From CAXBNV01 sp963977185 (lineage in GTDB: Bacteria; Pseudomonadota; Gammaproteobacteria; JAGOUU01): a stretch of DNA of 64,000 bases. The notes beneath the pieces were generated by a model. It was not told where the DNA came from, searched no databases, and worked only from the letters and a program-made list of their open reading frames with translations. The stretch spans positions 1 through 64,000 of the forward strand of contig CAXBNV010000002.1 in NCBI GenBank assembly GCA_963977185.1. The letters run 5' to 3'. A program made the translations under genes and the position numbers. The number at the start of each line of letters is the position of its first letter. Position 1 is the stretch's first letter. Shown piece after piece: positions 36,791-46,619 of the stretch.

Positions 36791-37624
36791 TTATTCTTCA
36801 TAATAATCAAAAGCATCTTTTACTTTAGAAAAACCTTCTAATTTAGAATTATCACCCTTAGGAAGGCCTATTATATTAACTAATTTTTCTGTTTGAAAAA
36901 CATTTTCTTTATTATTTAATAAATTATTTGTTCGATATAAAGGAGAAACTGACCAATATAAATCATAATCAAAAGATTCTAATAACATTATTAAATCTTT
37001 AGAATAACTTTTTACACTATTTTCTACATATAATATAGGTCTATATTTTTTTATAGTATTTGCAGCTCCAGTTAAAACATTTATTTCCATACCATTAGTT
37101 GTTACCTTCATAAGATTACAACGAGGTAAGTTTAATCTATCAATAACAACTACTGTCGTGCTTTCCCCTACACAATTAGAATTTAATGCTAGATCTGTTT
37201 TATTGCTTGATGTATTAAAATCTAACTCAGAAGAATATAAAGACTCTTGATGATTAGATAATGCTGCTTGGTGGGTGTAAATATTGCTAATATTATTAAT
37301 GCTAATGTTGGCACATAACTGCTGAAAAATAAGCCGATTAGGCTCAAAAGCTAAAATAGCACCCTTGTTACTTAATTTCTTAGCTAATGCTAAGGCATAA
37401 ATACCTATATGAGATCCTATATCTAATACAATATCATCTTCATTAACTAACTTCTCTAAAACAGCAATTTCTTCAGCTGCATATTCTCCATATAATTCTA
37501 AAGATTGACCTGTTTTAAGATCATTTTTATTAAAAATATAATTTAAGTTATCATATTTTTCAATTTTTATTGGATTCTCAGAAATTTGCTCAGAAAAACA
37601 TAGTTTAGATAATTTAGAATTCAT
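36791..37624 (-). CDS. FkbM-family SAM-dependent methyltransferase
   Basis: A 277-residue protein with a Rossmann methyltransferase core. The SAM-binding motif DIVLDIGSHIGIYALALAKK is followed by ILAFEPNRLIFQQLCANI and the later LMKVTTNGMEINVLTGAANTI with PILYVEN, which is the FkbM pattern. Such enzymes often O-methylate sugars of surface polysaccharides, or natural products. The target is unknown. It sits downstream of the accD-cvpA block, where purF is found in many gammaproteobacteria, and shares its strand. Confidence 0.85.
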   Translation of the reverse strand: MNSKLSKLCFSEQISENPIKIEKYDNLNYIFNKNDLKTGQSLELYGEYAAEEIAVLEKLVNEDDIVLDIGSHIGIYALALAKKLSNKGAILAFEPNRLIFQQLCANISINNISNIYTHQAALSNHQESLYSSELDFNTSSNKTDLALNSNCVGESTTVVVIDRLNLPRCNLMKVTTNGMEINVLTGAANTIKKYRPILYVENSVKSYSKDLIMLLESFDYDLYWSVSPLYRTNNLLNNKENVFQTEKLVNIIGLPKGDNSKLEGFSKVKDAFDYYEE

Positions 37625-37661
37625 ACTTTGATCTCTCTTAAATCACATAAATATCTTATAT

Positions 37662-37844
37662 TTACAGTATAGTTATATTTTTGATATTTGTATTAGAGAT
37701 ATCTATTTTAATATTACTTAAATCAGCTGCTTTTTTATTAAAAATCTGAAAAACGTTTGAATCACTAGTTTTATACTCAGATATATCATTTGTACAAAAA
37801 TGCTCTAATTTTTTAGTAATTACTAATAAGCTAAAATTATTCAT
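37662..37844 (-). CDS. Small orphan protein, 60 residues
   Basis: Not recognised. A strong ribosome-binding site (AAAGGA, seven bases before the ATG) supports that it is translated. It has no membrane segment; two Cys-free halves flank a short HFCTND segment. It lies between cvpA and the FkbM gene on the same strand, so it may belong to their transcript. Confidence 0.5.
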   Translation of the reverse strand: MNNFSLLVITKKLEHFCTNDISEYKTSDSNVFQIFNKKAADLSNIKIDISNTNIKNITIL

Positions 37845-37904
37845 TCTTTATTCCTTTATAATATGATTAAATATAATATCGGAATTAAAGTCATAAATAA
37901 TAAA

Positions 37905-38432
37905 TTAATTATCTTTAGTCGCGCTATTAACCTTATTAATCACCTTTTCAGGAATAAATTTTTCTAACCATTTAGACATTGGTTGTATTTGTGTAGTTAA
38001 AAAAGAATCTTGCCACATCTTATTTTTACTAAATTCGGTATAATTTACTATTAATACAATTACTGCAGCTATTAATCCCCCTCTTAACAAGCCAAAAATA
38101 ATACCCAATAATCTATCTGTGCCACTAAGCCCTGTGCTTTTAACTAAAACAGAAATTAAATGACTTATAATAGAGCCTGAAATTAAACATACAATAAAAA
38201 TAACCCCTATCGACATTCCAGATCTTAAAGTTACATTATCTGTAATTCCTATAAAATAATGAGTAAAATCTTCATAAAATTTCATGGCAATTATCACTGA
38301 TAAAGTCCAAACAACTATAGACAAAGCTTCTTTGACAAAACCTCTAAATAGCCCTATTACAATAGATATCAAAACTACCAAAATTATTCCTATATCTATT
38401 AAAGTAAAATCTACAAAGCTTGTTTCTTTCAT
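37905..38432 (-). CDS. cvpA: CvpA family membrane protein
   Basis: An inner-membrane protein of 175 residues with four hydrophobic helices. The start (SFVDFTLIDIGIILVVLISI) and IGLFRGFVKEALSIVVW followed by GTDRLLGIIFGLLRG are diagnostic of CvpA (colicin V production protein). CvpA supports envelope integrity and bile or stress resistance in enteric bacteria. It is the last gene of the accD-folC-SPOR-cvpA series. purF, the usual next gene, is missing here. Confidence 0.94.
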   Translation of the reverse strand: MKETSFVDFTLIDIGIILVVLISIVIGLFRGFVKEALSIVVWTLSVIIAMKFYEDFTHYFIGITDNVTLRSGMSIGVIFIVCLISGSIISHLISVLVKSTGLSGTDRLLGIIFGLLRGGLIAAVIVLIVNYTEFSKNKMWQDSFLTTQIQPMSKWLEKFIPEKVINKVNSATKDN

Positions 38433-38454
38433 TTATTTATCCTATTTAATTATT

Positions 38455-38889
38455 TTATAATGCAACAACTGTATTATTTGGTGAAATATTTACATTATAT
38501 TCTTCTATAACTGAATGAAGTTTATATTCTTTAAAAATTTCCTGAGCTTTAGTATTAAGTCGATTTTGATCAGTATCTGGACCTAAATATAAAATATATT
38601 TAGAATTAACTAACTTTAAATAAACATGATAGCCTTTATTTATAAATTTATTATAAATATTATAAGCATCACTTTTTTTATTCTGTGGAAATTCTACAAT
38701 TTTTAAAGCCCAAGCAGTAAAAAGTGTATCTTTACCAATATTATTTTGCACTTTATTTTTAAGTGGCTCAGGAGCGTAATTGGGCAAATAATAAGAATAA
38801 TCTAACAATATTATTAAACACCAAGTTAAAATTAATAATAATAAGATTAATAATTTATTATATTTTCTTTTTTTAAATACATTTATCAT
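38455..38889 (-). CDS. dedD: SPOR-domain membrane protein (DedD-like)
   Basis: A 144-residue bitopic protein: a short basic N-terminus, one membrane helix (LLILLLLILTWCLIILLDY) and a C-terminal SPOR domain (about 65-140) with FTAWALKIVEF, KFINKGYHVYLKLV and KYILYLGPDTDQNRLN. SPOR domains bind denuded septal glycan and bring proteins to the division site. The position between folC and cvpA matches E. coli dedD, though the protein is shorter because the linker is reduced. Its start overlaps the folC end by 17 bases. Confidence 0.87.
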   Translation of the reverse strand: MINVFKKRKYNKLLILLLLILTWCLIILLDYSYYLPNYAPEPLKNKVQNNIGKDTLFTAWALKIVEFPQNKKSDAYNIYNKFINKGYHVYLKLVNSKYILYLGPDTDQNRLNTKAQEIFKEYKLHSVIEEYNVNISPNNTVVAL

Positions 38890-40225
38890 ATAATTGGCTT
38901 ACTGTATAAAATGATCCAAAAACTACTAACAAATCATCAGTGGTTAACTCTTCTTTAAAATAATTGAAAGCTTCTATTGCTTTATCAAATTGATAAGTAT
39001 TACTATCTGGTATAAAATTTTGCAAAGATAAACTATTATGCCCCCTAGAATTTGTTAAAGACAAATCTATTAACCCCCACGAGTCTATTACACTTGTCAT
39101 ATGAGTTAAACATTTTTTAGCATTCTTATCTTGCAACATACCACAAATAGCATAAACTTTATTAAATTTATATTTGTTTTTTAAATTAGAAATCTTTTTA
39201 AATAAGTTGTATATAGCATGCTCGTTATGGGCTATATCAAATAATAAATTAAATTTTTCTAATTTTAAAAACTCAGCTCTTGCTGGCATTTTAAAATTTT
39301 CATTAAAATTACTGAAAAATTTATTTAAATACTCTTCAGATAATATTAAGTTTTTATTTCTATTATTAACCAAAACTAGTTTTAAACATATAGCTATATT
39401 ATCTAAAACTATTCCTGAATTAAACTCTATATTTATATTAAACTTATTATTAAATTTGTCTTTATAAATATACTTTTCTAATTTAGTATCTAATTTAGTA
39501 TCTAATTTAGTTTCTAATTTATTTTTACTAGATAAAATAATTGAAAAATCTTTATTTAAAACTTTAATTTTAGCCTTACATTTTTGTGCTTGTTTAAAAG
39601 CTGTATCCGGAATATTATCGCCAAAAATAACTGTAGAATTAATTTTAATAATTCCAGCTTTCTCATATGCTATTTCATCAAGAGTATTTCCTAAGAATTT
39701 TTGATGATCTAACGCTACAGATGTAATTATAGAAAAATCATTATCTATAATATTTACAGCATCTAACCTTCCGCCTAAACCTACTTCAAGAATCAATAAG
39801 TCTAAATTATAAAAATTATAATAAATATACCACGCACTTAAAAAAACAAACTCAAAATAACTTATTTTATATTCTCTTTGATATTCTAAAAAAACTTTGC
39901 TAACAGCATTAAAAGCTTGAATTAATTTATCATCAGATATGAAATTATTATTAATACTAACTCTTTCATTAAATTTCATTAAATGAGGAGAAATAAAACT
40001 TGCAGTGTTATACCCTGCTTTAGAATATAATGTCTCTAATAATTTTACAGTTGTACCTTTACCATTAGTTCCTGCAACTGTTATAACTTGTTTCGCTGGT
40101 TTTCCCAAATTAAGTTTTTTAGAGTAAAACTCAACTCTCTCTAAACCAAGCATAATCTTGCTATCAGATGCAGTTAAACTCTCAATTTTTTCAAGCCATT
40201 TATCTAAGCTTACTAAATTTTCCAT
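38873..40225 (-). CDS. folC: Dihydrofolate/folylpolyglutamate synthase FolC
   Basis: A Mur-ligase-fold enzyme that makes dihydrofolate and adds glutamates to folates. The 450 residues have the P-loop VAGTNGKGTTVKLLE (about 48-62), FISPHLMKFNERVSIN, VGLGGRLDAVNIID, TSVALDHQKFLG and a C-terminal domain with LLFDIAHNEHAIYNL. A tandem 12-base repeat encodes a Lys-Leu-Asp/Glu-Thr run (about residues 236-249), which sits in a region of low conservation. It follows accD by five bases. Confidence 0.95.
   Translation of the reverse strand: MENLVSLDKWLEKIESLTASDSKIMLGLERVEFYSKKLNLGKPAKQVITVAGTNGKGTTVKLLETLYSKAGYNTASFISPHLMKFNERVSINNNFISDDKLIQAFNAVSKVFLEYQREYKISYFEFVFLSAWYIYYNFYNLDLLILEVGLGGRLDAVNIIDNDFSIITSVALDHQKFLGNTLDEIAYEKAGIIKINSTVIFGDNIPDTAFKQAQKCKAKIKVLNKDFSIILSSKNKLETKLDTKLDTKLEKYIYKDKFNNKFNINIEFNSGIVLDNIAICLKLVLVNNRNKNLILSEEYLNKFFSNFNENFKMPARAEFLKLEKFNLLFDIAHNEHAIYNLFKKISNLKNKYKFNKVYAICGMLQDKNAKKCLTHMTSVIDSWGLIDLSLTNSRGHNSLSLQNFIPDSNTYQFDKAIEAFNYFKEELTTDDLLVVFGSFYTVSQLYDKCI
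39482..39517 (-). repeat. 12-bp tandem repeat inside folC
   Basis: Three units of TTTAGTATCTAA (the last with one change) at 39482, 39494 and 39506 encode repeated Lys-Leu-Asp/Glu-Thr. The unit is a multiple of three, so copy-number changes would not break the frame. Confidence 0.8.
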
Positions 40226-40230
40226 AAATA

Positions 40231-41097
40231 CTACTTATTTATAAGCTTAGATATTAAATTAGACACTTTATCTTTCATATTTCTTCTGTCAATAATCATA
40301 TCAATAAAACCATGCTCTAATAAAAATTCACTTTTTTGAAATCCTTCAGGTAAAGTTTCTCTTACAGTTTGTTCTATGACTCTTGGTCCTGCAAATCCAA
40401 TTAAAGCATTTGGCTCAGCAATGTTTATATCTCCTAACATTGCCAAACTTGCAGAAACTCCACCAAAAGTAGGATTTACTAATATAGAAACATAAGGTAA
40501 CTTTGCATTAGAAAGTTTTTTTAATACTGCACTAGTTTTAGCCATTTGCATTAAAGAAGTTAAACCTTCTTGCATCCTGGCGCCACCGCTTGTTGAAAAG
40601 CATATAAATGGCATTTTGTGCTCTATAGCATATTCGCAAGCTTTAACAAACTTACTGCCAACACACGCACCCATTGAACCACCAATAAAACTAAACTCAA
40701 AAGAACATATCACCACATCAATAGAATTTAATTTTCCATGCATGGCAACAAGAGCATCTTTTTCTCCAGTTTGTTTTTGAGCACTACTTAGTCTGTCTTT
40801 ATATTTTTTAGTGTCTTTAAATTTCAAATAATCAATTGGTTTGATATTTTTCCCAATTTCTATATTAGAAAAATCACTAGTTTCTTCATCTAAAAATAAC
40901 TCTAATCTTTCTCTGGCCTTAATAGGCATATGGTAATTACACTTAGTACATACATGTATATTTTGTTTTAAATCTGCTTTATATAAGAAAGCACTACAAG
41001 ATTTACATTTAGTCCAAACTCCTTCAGGGACTGCTTTTCTACGCTCAGATATTGATGTTCTAACTTTTTGAGGAAATAATTTTTTGATCCAGCTCAT
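40231..41097 (-). CDS. accD: Acetyl-CoA carboxylase carboxyltransferase subunit beta
   Basis: The beta subunit of acetyl-CoA carboxylase, the first step of fatty acid synthesis. The 288 residues start with a four-Cys zinc ribbon (Cys31, Cys34, Cys50, Cys53). They continue with the carboxyltransferase core, including [44 protein letters not shown] and [15 protein letters not shown]. It heads the accD-folC-dedD-cvpA series and is divergent from the LolC/E-like gene. Confidence 0.98.
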   Translation of the reverse strand: MSWIKKLFPQKVRTSISERRKAVPEGVWTKCKSCSAFLYKADLKQNIHVCTKCNYHMPIKARERLELFLDEETSDFSNIEIGKNIKPIDYLKFKDTKKYKDRLSSAQKQTGEKDALVAMHGKLNSIDVVICSFEFSFIGGSMGACVGSKFVKACEYAIEHKMPFICFSTSGGARMQEGLTSLMQMAKTSAVLKKLSNAKLPYVSILVNPTFGGVSASLAMLGDINIAEPNALIGFAGPRVIEQTVRETLPEGFQKSEFLLEHGFIDMIIDRRNMKDKVSNLISKLINK

Positions 41098-41194
41098 ATA
41101 CTAAAAAGTACCTTACATTAAGTTTTATAATTTTCATAAAATTATGCTATCGTATGATATTGTAATCAATATTTATTTCAAATTGCAAAATAAT

Positions 41195-42379
41195 ATGAAC
41201 AATTTAAGCTTTTTTATTGCAAAAAAATATAGTTTATCAAAAGTAATCTGTTATGTTGCAATAATAGCCTTAACTATGGGCATTGCTTGTATTTTGACCG
41301 TCGCATCCGTGATGAATGGATTTTATGATATATTAGACAAAAAACTATCTAATATAATTTCAAACGTTATTATTTTTAATGTAGATAATAACTTATATAA
41401 TGAGTTATTAAGTTTGCAAAAACAAAAAGACTCGGGCTTTAATAACATTAAAGATATTGAAAAAATTTTACAAACTCAAGCTTTTTTTACTAATAATAAC
41501 AAAATTGATTATTTAGCAGTTCAAAATTCTTCTAAAAACACCAAGAATAAGTATGAAGATAATAATTCAGGAATCACTATAAGTAAACAATATGCAAAAG
41601 ATAGTAATCTAAAAGTAAATCAAGATATAACTTTACTCTTTAATAATAAAGAAAATAAACTAGAACAACTGCCGATTAAAATAAAAAATATAAATTATGA
41701 AACTGTACAGGTTTTAAATCAAATAGCATATATATCAAGACAAGACCCAAATTTTTCAAAAATATTTAATAATAATATAAATTACTCTACTAATTTACAA
41801 ATTAAATTAGATAATCCTCATAATGCAAATAACTTTAAAATAAAATTATTAGATAAATTTAAAGATCACAATCCTAAATTAGTAATATATACCTGGGAAG
41901 AAATTTTTGGTTCTATTTTAGATGGTATAAAGTATACCAAACAAATTATGTTTATTATTTTATTTTTTATGATTATAGTTGCAACTTTTAATATACTTGC
42001 AACCATAACTATCACCATTAAAGAAAAACAAGGCGAAATTGCCATACTACAAACTATTGGTGCAACAAAGCCGTTTATTTTTAAAATATTTATTTCTCAG
42101 AGCATGATTTTTTCAACTATAGCTTTAACGTCGGGAATTATATTAAGCTATATTTTATGCTTATTTATTTCTGATATTACTAAGTTTATTGAAAGTATTT
42201 TTAATATAATATTAATTAATCCTGATAATTATCTGATAGATTACTTACCAACTAAATATTCACTAATTGATGTACTATATATATCTATATTTACTTATTT
42301 GATAAATATCATAATAGCAATAATTCCTGCATATAAAGCAACAAAAACTAATCCTGTGCAACTATTACGATATGAGTAA
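41195..42379 (+). CDS. Lipoprotein-releasing ABC permease (LolC/LolE-like)
   Basis: The inner-membrane part of the LolCDE machine, which extracts lipoproteins for transfer to the outer membrane. I prefer the ATG at 41195 (MNNLSFFIAKKY), since family members start near this segment; the frame is open upstream from 41144. The 394 residues show one N-terminal helix (VICYVAIIALTMGIACILTVASVMNGF), a large periplasmic domain and three C-terminal helices with EIAILQTIGATKPFIFKIF. The periplasmic domain is Asn/Lys-rich and diverged. No lolD ATPase gene is adjacent, which is unusual. Confidence 0.85.
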   Translation: MNNLSFFIAKKYSLSKVICYVAIIALTMGIACILTVASVMNGFYDILDKKLSNIISNVIIFNVDNNLYNELLSLQKQKDSGFNNIKDIEKILQTQAFFTNNNKIDYLAVQNSSKNTKNKYEDNNSGITISKQYAKDSNLKVNQDITLLFNNKENKLEQLPIKIKNINYETVQVLNQIAYISRQDPNFSKIFNNNINYSTNLQIKLDNPHNANNFKIKLLDKFKDHNPKLVIYTWEEIFGSILDGIKYTKQIMFIILFFMIIVATFNILATITITIKEKQGEIAILQTIGATKPFIFKIFISQSMIFSTIALTSGIILSYILCLFISDITKFIESIFNIILINPDNYLIDYLPTKYSLIDVLYISIFTYLINIIIAIIPAYKATKTNPVQLLRYE

Positions 42380-42407
42380 TAGCTGCATAAGTACTGGATA
42401 AGTAAAG

Positions 42408-44009
42408 CTACAATATATCTTTAGTATCAGAAAACTTTACTTTAGGCCACTTTTCTTCTGTTAAATGTAAATTAACCCTAGATGGTGCTATATATACCAA
42501 TGATTCACTTGCATCTAAAGCTAAATTGGCTTCAGCTCTTGATTTAAATAAATTAAAATCTTTGAGCTCTTGTTTATCTTTAGGCGTAACCCATCTTACT
42601 GTATGAACATTAACCTGATCATAAATACAATCAACACCATACTCATATTTTAGCCTGTGAGCAACAACATCGAACTGTAGAACCCCAACAGCTCCTAAAA
42701 TAATATCATTGCTTATAAATGGCTTAAATATCTGTGTAGCCCCTTCTTCTGATAATTGAATTAAACCTTTTATTAAAGCTTTTAGTTTTAATGGATCTTT
42801 AGTTCTTACTTTTTTAAATAATTCTGGAGCAAAATGTGGAATCCCAGTAAATTGTAACTTTTCACCTTTTGTAAAACTATCACCAATCTGAATTGTTCCA
42901 TGGTTATGTAATCCTACTATATCTCCAGCATATGCGGCTTCAGTAATTTCTCGACCTTGAGCCATAAAAGTTACAGGGTTTGAGATAGCGATGTCTTTAT
43001 TTATTCTAACTTGATGAACTTTTTCACCACGATTTAAAGAACCTGAGCATATTTTCAAAAATGCTATTCTGTCTCGATGTTTAGGATCCATATTAGCCTG
43101 TATTTTAAACACAAAACCAGAAAAATTAGTATCTAATGCTTTTATAGTTTTTACATCAGTTTCATAATCACCTGGCGCAGGAGCATATTCTGTAAATAAA
43201 TCTAATAACTCTCTTACACCAAAATTTTTTAACGCTGTTCCAAAAAGCACCGGAGTTAATTTACCTGCTAGATATTCATTAATATCTAATTCATGGCTTG
43301 CCCCTTTAACTAATTCTATCTCTTCTTTTAGGTTATTTAGAATATCTTCATCAATACTGTTTTGAGCTTCTTGGGACTCTAAGCCTTTTATTATAATTGG
43401 CTCATAAAGAGCTTCAGCTCTTACATTTTTATATAAAATTATTTCATCTTTATAAATATGATATATTCCAGCTAAAGTATCTGCTCCACCTATTGGCCAT
43501 GTCACAGGTGCACACTTGATCTTTAATACTGTCTCTATCTCATCTAATAAATCTAGATAATCTTTACCATGCCTGTCTATTTTATTAATAAAAGTAAAAA
43601 TAGGTGTTGTTCGCATACGACAAACATCCATTAGCTTTTTAGTTCTATCCTCAACACCTTTGGCAACATCTATCACCATTAATGCTGATTCAACGGCTGT
43701 CAAAGTTCTATACGTATCCTCAGAAAAATCTTCATGCCCTGGAGTATCTAACAAATTTACTATTTTTTGATTATAAATAAACTGCATTACTGATGTTGTA
43801 ACTGATATACCTCTTTGCTTTTCAAGCTCCATCCAATCAGAGGTAGCATGTTTACCTGCTTTCTTAGCTTTAATAGTACCAGCTAACTGAATAGCGCCTC
43901 CATATAACAATAATTTTTCTGTTATAGTAGTTTTCCCTGCATCAGGATGAGAAATAATAGCAAAAGTTCTTCTTTTGTTTACTTGAGTTTCTAAAATACT
44001 AGAGGACAT
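42408..44009 (-). CDS. prfC: Peptide chain release factor 3
   Basis: A translational GTPase that recycles release factors RF1/RF2 after termination. The 533 residues match the family. The G domain has [22 protein letters not shown], the effector-loop region [28 protein letters not shown] and [10 protein letters not shown]. Domains II and III follow, with [13 protein letters not shown] and [19 protein letters not shown]. It is the last gene of the leftward run from aceE and is convergent with the LolC/E-like gene. Confidence 0.98.
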   Translation of the reverse strand: MSSSILETQVNKRRTFAIISHPDAGKTTITEKLLLYGGAIQLAGTIKAKKAGKHATSDWMELEKQRGISVTTSVMQFIYNQKIVNLLDTPGHEDFSEDTYRTLTAVESALMVIDVAKGVEDRTKKLMDVCRMRTTPIFTFINKIDRHGKDYLDLLDEIETVLKIKCAPVTWPIGGADTLAGIYHIYKDEIILYKNVRAEALYEPIIIKGLESQEAQNSIDEDILNNLKEEIELVKGASHELDINEYLAGKLTPVLFGTALKNFGVRELLDLFTEYAPAPGDYETDVKTIKALDTNFSGFVFKIQANMDPKHRDRIAFLKICSGSLNRGEKVHQVRINKDIAISNPVTFMAQGREITEAAYAGDIVGLHNHGTIQIGDSFTKGEKLQFTGIPHFAPELFKKVRTKDPLKLKALIKGLIQLSEEGATQIFKPFISNDIILGAVGVLQFDVVAHRLKYEYGVDCIYDQVNVHTVRWVTPKDKQELKDFNLFKSRAEANLALDASESLVYIAPSRVNLHLTEEKWPKVKFSDTKDIL

Positions 44010-44058
44010 AATAAAAATATATCAATCGTTTATAATTGATGCATTATAACATAACTTT

Positions 44059-44547
44059 CTATAATTTTAATTGCATAACGATAGCATCTTCAGCGTTAAA
44101 TTTGTTTTTATTATTTAAATCTTTAATTTTATAATAATTCTTGCGCTCACCTATCCTTTTAAAGCCACAAGATTGATATAAAGATATAGCTGATACATTA
44201 GATTTCATTACTTCTAAGATAATTTCTTCTATGTTTTGCTTTTGAAGAGCATTGATTATCTGCATTAAAAACCAAGAGCCATAACCAAGACCCTGATAAT
44301 GCTTATCTATTGTTATTTTATGTAATTCAGAAATATTATCTACAATAAACAGAATAATATAACCAATTATTTTGTTTTTATTATCTTTTAAGATTTTAAA
44401 AACATATAAATCTTTTTTTGTTAAGATATCTTTAAATGTATTAATATCCCAGGAATTAGAATAATGACTATAAGCTTCATTTTCTAAATTTTGAATACAA
44501 TGCAAATCTTTATCTTTTAAATCTTCTATTATTAACTGTCTTATCAT
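44059..44547 (-). CDS. rimI: Ribosomal-protein-alanine N-acetyltransferase RimI (GNAT)
   Basis: A GNAT acetyltransferase of 162 residues, probably acting on the N-terminus of ribosomal protein S18. The acetyl-CoA motif is IDKHYQGLGYGSWFLMQIIN, followed by EEIILEVMKSNVSAISLYQSCGFKRIGERKNYY, split here as the family's typical Glu-Val-x-x-x-Asn and Leu-Tyr-x-x-x-Gly-Phe segments. It lies just after holD, the conserved gammaproteobacterial pairing, which supports RimI over other GNAT enzymes. Confidence 0.88.
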   Translation of the reverse strand: MIRQLIIEDLKDKDLHCIQNLENEAYSHYSNSWDINTFKDILTKKDLYVFKILKDNKNKIIGYIILFIVDNISELHKITIDKHYQGLGYGSWFLMQIINALQKQNIEEIILEVMKSNVSAISLYQSCGFKRIGERKNYYKIKDLNNKNKFNAEDAIVMQLKL

Positions 44548-44565
44548 AGCTCATAGCAATAATTA

Positions 44566-45018
44566 CTAAATAGTGATGAATTTAATATAGCGCCATAATT
44601 CTTTTTTTAAATTTGGTCGAGAAATTAACAAATTTAAATCTAAATCCTTATTAAAAGTTAATTTTTTATTAATATTAGTTGTCGAAAGCTTTTTATATAA
44701 ATCAGGACCTAAAGCTAAAATATTTATATATTCTAAATTATTTAATTGCTCACAATTAGCATGTAATGACTCAATATTGTCTAAATGCTTTAAAACTGCA
44801 ATATCCCAAACATTATTATAATTATTAAAATAAAAAACTATCTCTTTTAATATTTTTTCATCTGATTGGCTATTAATTTCTAGTAATAATAATTTTTTAG
44901 ATTGAGTATCTGATGATTTAAAATAATATTTAAAAAATATATTATTTATAGCTAAATATTTTTTAAATCTATACCGCCAATTATTAATTTTTAAGATATC
45001 TAAAATATTAGGAGTCAT
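44566..45018 (-). CDS. holD: Probable DNA polymerase III psi subunit (HolD)
   Basis: A diverged 150-residue protein from the ATG at 45018 (MTPNILDILKINNWRYR). I propose HolD because it precedes rimI, as in E. coli; its length is close to the usual ~137; the N-terminus reads as a short helix ending in Trp-Arg; and the C-terminus SRPNLKKELWRYI resembles the HolD ending with Leu-Trp. The psi subunit links the clamp loader to SSB via chi. Sequence identity is low, so function is a synteny-supported guess. A longer TTG-initiated frame exists but lacks support. Confidence 0.6.
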   Translation of the reverse strand: MTPNILDILKINNWRYRFKKYLAINNIFFKYYFKSSDTQSKKLLLLEINSQSDEKILKEIVFYFNNYNNVWDIAVLKHLDNIESLHANCEQLNNLEYINILALGPDLYKKLSTTNINKKLTFNKDLDLNLLISRPNLKKELWRYIKFITI

Positions 45019-45127
45019 AAAATTTTTATTGCTGAAAAATAATAATAAATTTGAGTAGCAAACACAACTCCATGAACAAATATTGGTTTTGTGCTTGCTA
45101 CGCAATAATTATTTTATCACATCCTAT

Positions 45128-46543
45128 TTATTTAGGAGCGATTAAATCAGTAATAGTTCCCTCAAACATTTCTGTTGCTAAAGCCACAGACTCTGATAAA
45201 GTTGGGTGTGGATGTATTGTTAATGCAATATCTTCTGCATCACAACCCATCTCAATTGCAAGTGCTACTTCTGAAATTAATTCACCAGCATTAATACCAA
45301 CTATACCTGCACCAATAACTCTATTAGTATCTTTATCAAATAATAATTTAGTTAAACCTTCATCACGCCCTTGAGCAATTGCACGGCCAGATGCCATCCA
45401 TGGGAATTTGCCAACACCATAATTCAGTTTTTGCTCTTTTGCTTCAGGCTCTGTTATACCAACCCATGCAACTTCAGGATCAGTATATGCAACAGATGGA
45501 ATAACTTTAGGTTCAAAATAATGCTTTTTACCAGATATAACTTCAGCTGCAAGTCTACCTTCTGCAGATGCTTTATGAGCTAACATTGGATTACCTATGA
45601 TATCTCCTATGGCATATATATTTGCAACATTCGTACGCATTTGCTTATCAACACTAATAAAACCTTTATCATCAACATTAACACCTGCTTTATCAGCATC
45701 GATTAATTTACCATTTGGGATACGGCCAACACTAACTAAAACTTTATCAAATCTAACTGGTTCTTTAGGTGCATCTTTGCCTTCAAATGTTGCATATAAA
45801 CCATCTTTTTTAGCTTCAATTTTTGTTACAGCTGTTTTTAAATAGATTTTTTCATATTTTTTCTTAACTCTGTTTTGATAAGGCTTAACTAAATCTGGAT
45901 CTAATCCACCCATTAAGCCATCCATCATCTCAACAACTGTAATTTTAGAGCCCAAAGCATTATAAACAGTAGCCATTTCAAGACCAATAATACCCCCGCC
46001 TAAAATTAAAAGGTTTTCTGGTATATCTTTTAATAATAAAGCATCTGTAGAATCCATTACTCTTGAATCATCTGGAATAAAAGGTAATTGAACTGGTCGT
46101 GATCCTGCTGCTATTATAGAATTTTTAAAATTAACTGTAGTTTTACTTCCATCTTTTTCTACTACTAAAGTATTCTTATCTACAAACTTACCATTACCCT
46201 CAACAACAGTGACTTTACGTTGCTTAGCCATTGCTTTAAGACCAGTGGTTAATTTACCAACAACTTTTTTCTCAACCCATTCACGCATTTTTTTATGATC
46301 AACTTTTGGTTTAGAAAAAGTAACACCACACTCAGATACTTCTTCTGATTCTTCGATTACTTTTGATAAATGTAATAATGCTTTTGATGGAATACAACCT
46401 ACATTTAAACATACTCCACCTAATGTAGAATACTTTTCAACTAAAACTGTTTTAATGCCTAAGTCTGCGGCTCTAAAAGCTGCACTATATCCACCAGGGC
46501 CTGAGCCTAAAACTACTAATTCTGCATCAATATGATTTGTCAT
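45128..46543 (-). CDS. lpd: Dihydrolipoyl dehydrogenase (E3)
   Basis: The FAD-dependent E3 subunit of pyruvate dehydrogenase, which reoxidises dihydrolipoamide with NAD. The 471 residues start with the FAD motif VLGSGPGGYSAAFRAADLG. The redox disulfide is GGVCLNVGCIPSKALL (Cys45, Cys50), the NAD motif is ILGGGIIGLEMATVY, then IYAIGDIIGNPMLAHKA, and the active-site His is in TIHPHPTLSE. AGGAG lies close before the ATG. It follows aceF by 76 bases. Confidence 0.98.
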   Translation of the reverse strand: MTNHIDAELVVLGSGPGGYSAAFRAADLGIKTVLVEKYSTLGGVCLNVGCIPSKALLHLSKVIEESEEVSECGVTFSKPKVDHKKMREWVEKKVVGKLTTGLKAMAKQRKVTVVEGNGKFVDKNTLVVEKDGSKTTVNFKNSIIAAGSRPVQLPFIPDDSRVMDSTDALLLKDIPENLLILGGGIIGLEMATVYNALGSKITVVEMMDGLMGGLDPDLVKPYQNRVKKKYEKIYLKTAVTKIEAKKDGLYATFEGKDAPKEPVRFDKVLVSVGRIPNGKLIDADKAGVNVDDKGFISVDKQMRTNVANIYAIGDIIGNPMLAHKASAEGRLAAEVISGKKHYFEPKVIPSVAYTDPEVAWVGITEPEAKEQKLNYGVGKFPWMASGRAIAQGRDEGLTKLLFDKDTNRVIGAGIVGINAGELISEVALAIEMGCDAEDIALTIHPHPTLSESVALATEMFEGTITDLIAPK

Positions 46544-46619
46544 AAAAACTCCTAATTTTAAATTGCTTTTCTTTTAATCTTTCTTTAGCAAGACAAAGAT
46601 TAATTAAAAGAAGAGCCTG

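Noticed and set aside
45019..45105. N-terminal extension of the HolD-like protein from a TTG at 45105
   Set aside because: The extension is Cys/Ser-rich, lacks a ribosome-binding site and makes the protein too long for the family; the ATG at 45018 fits better.
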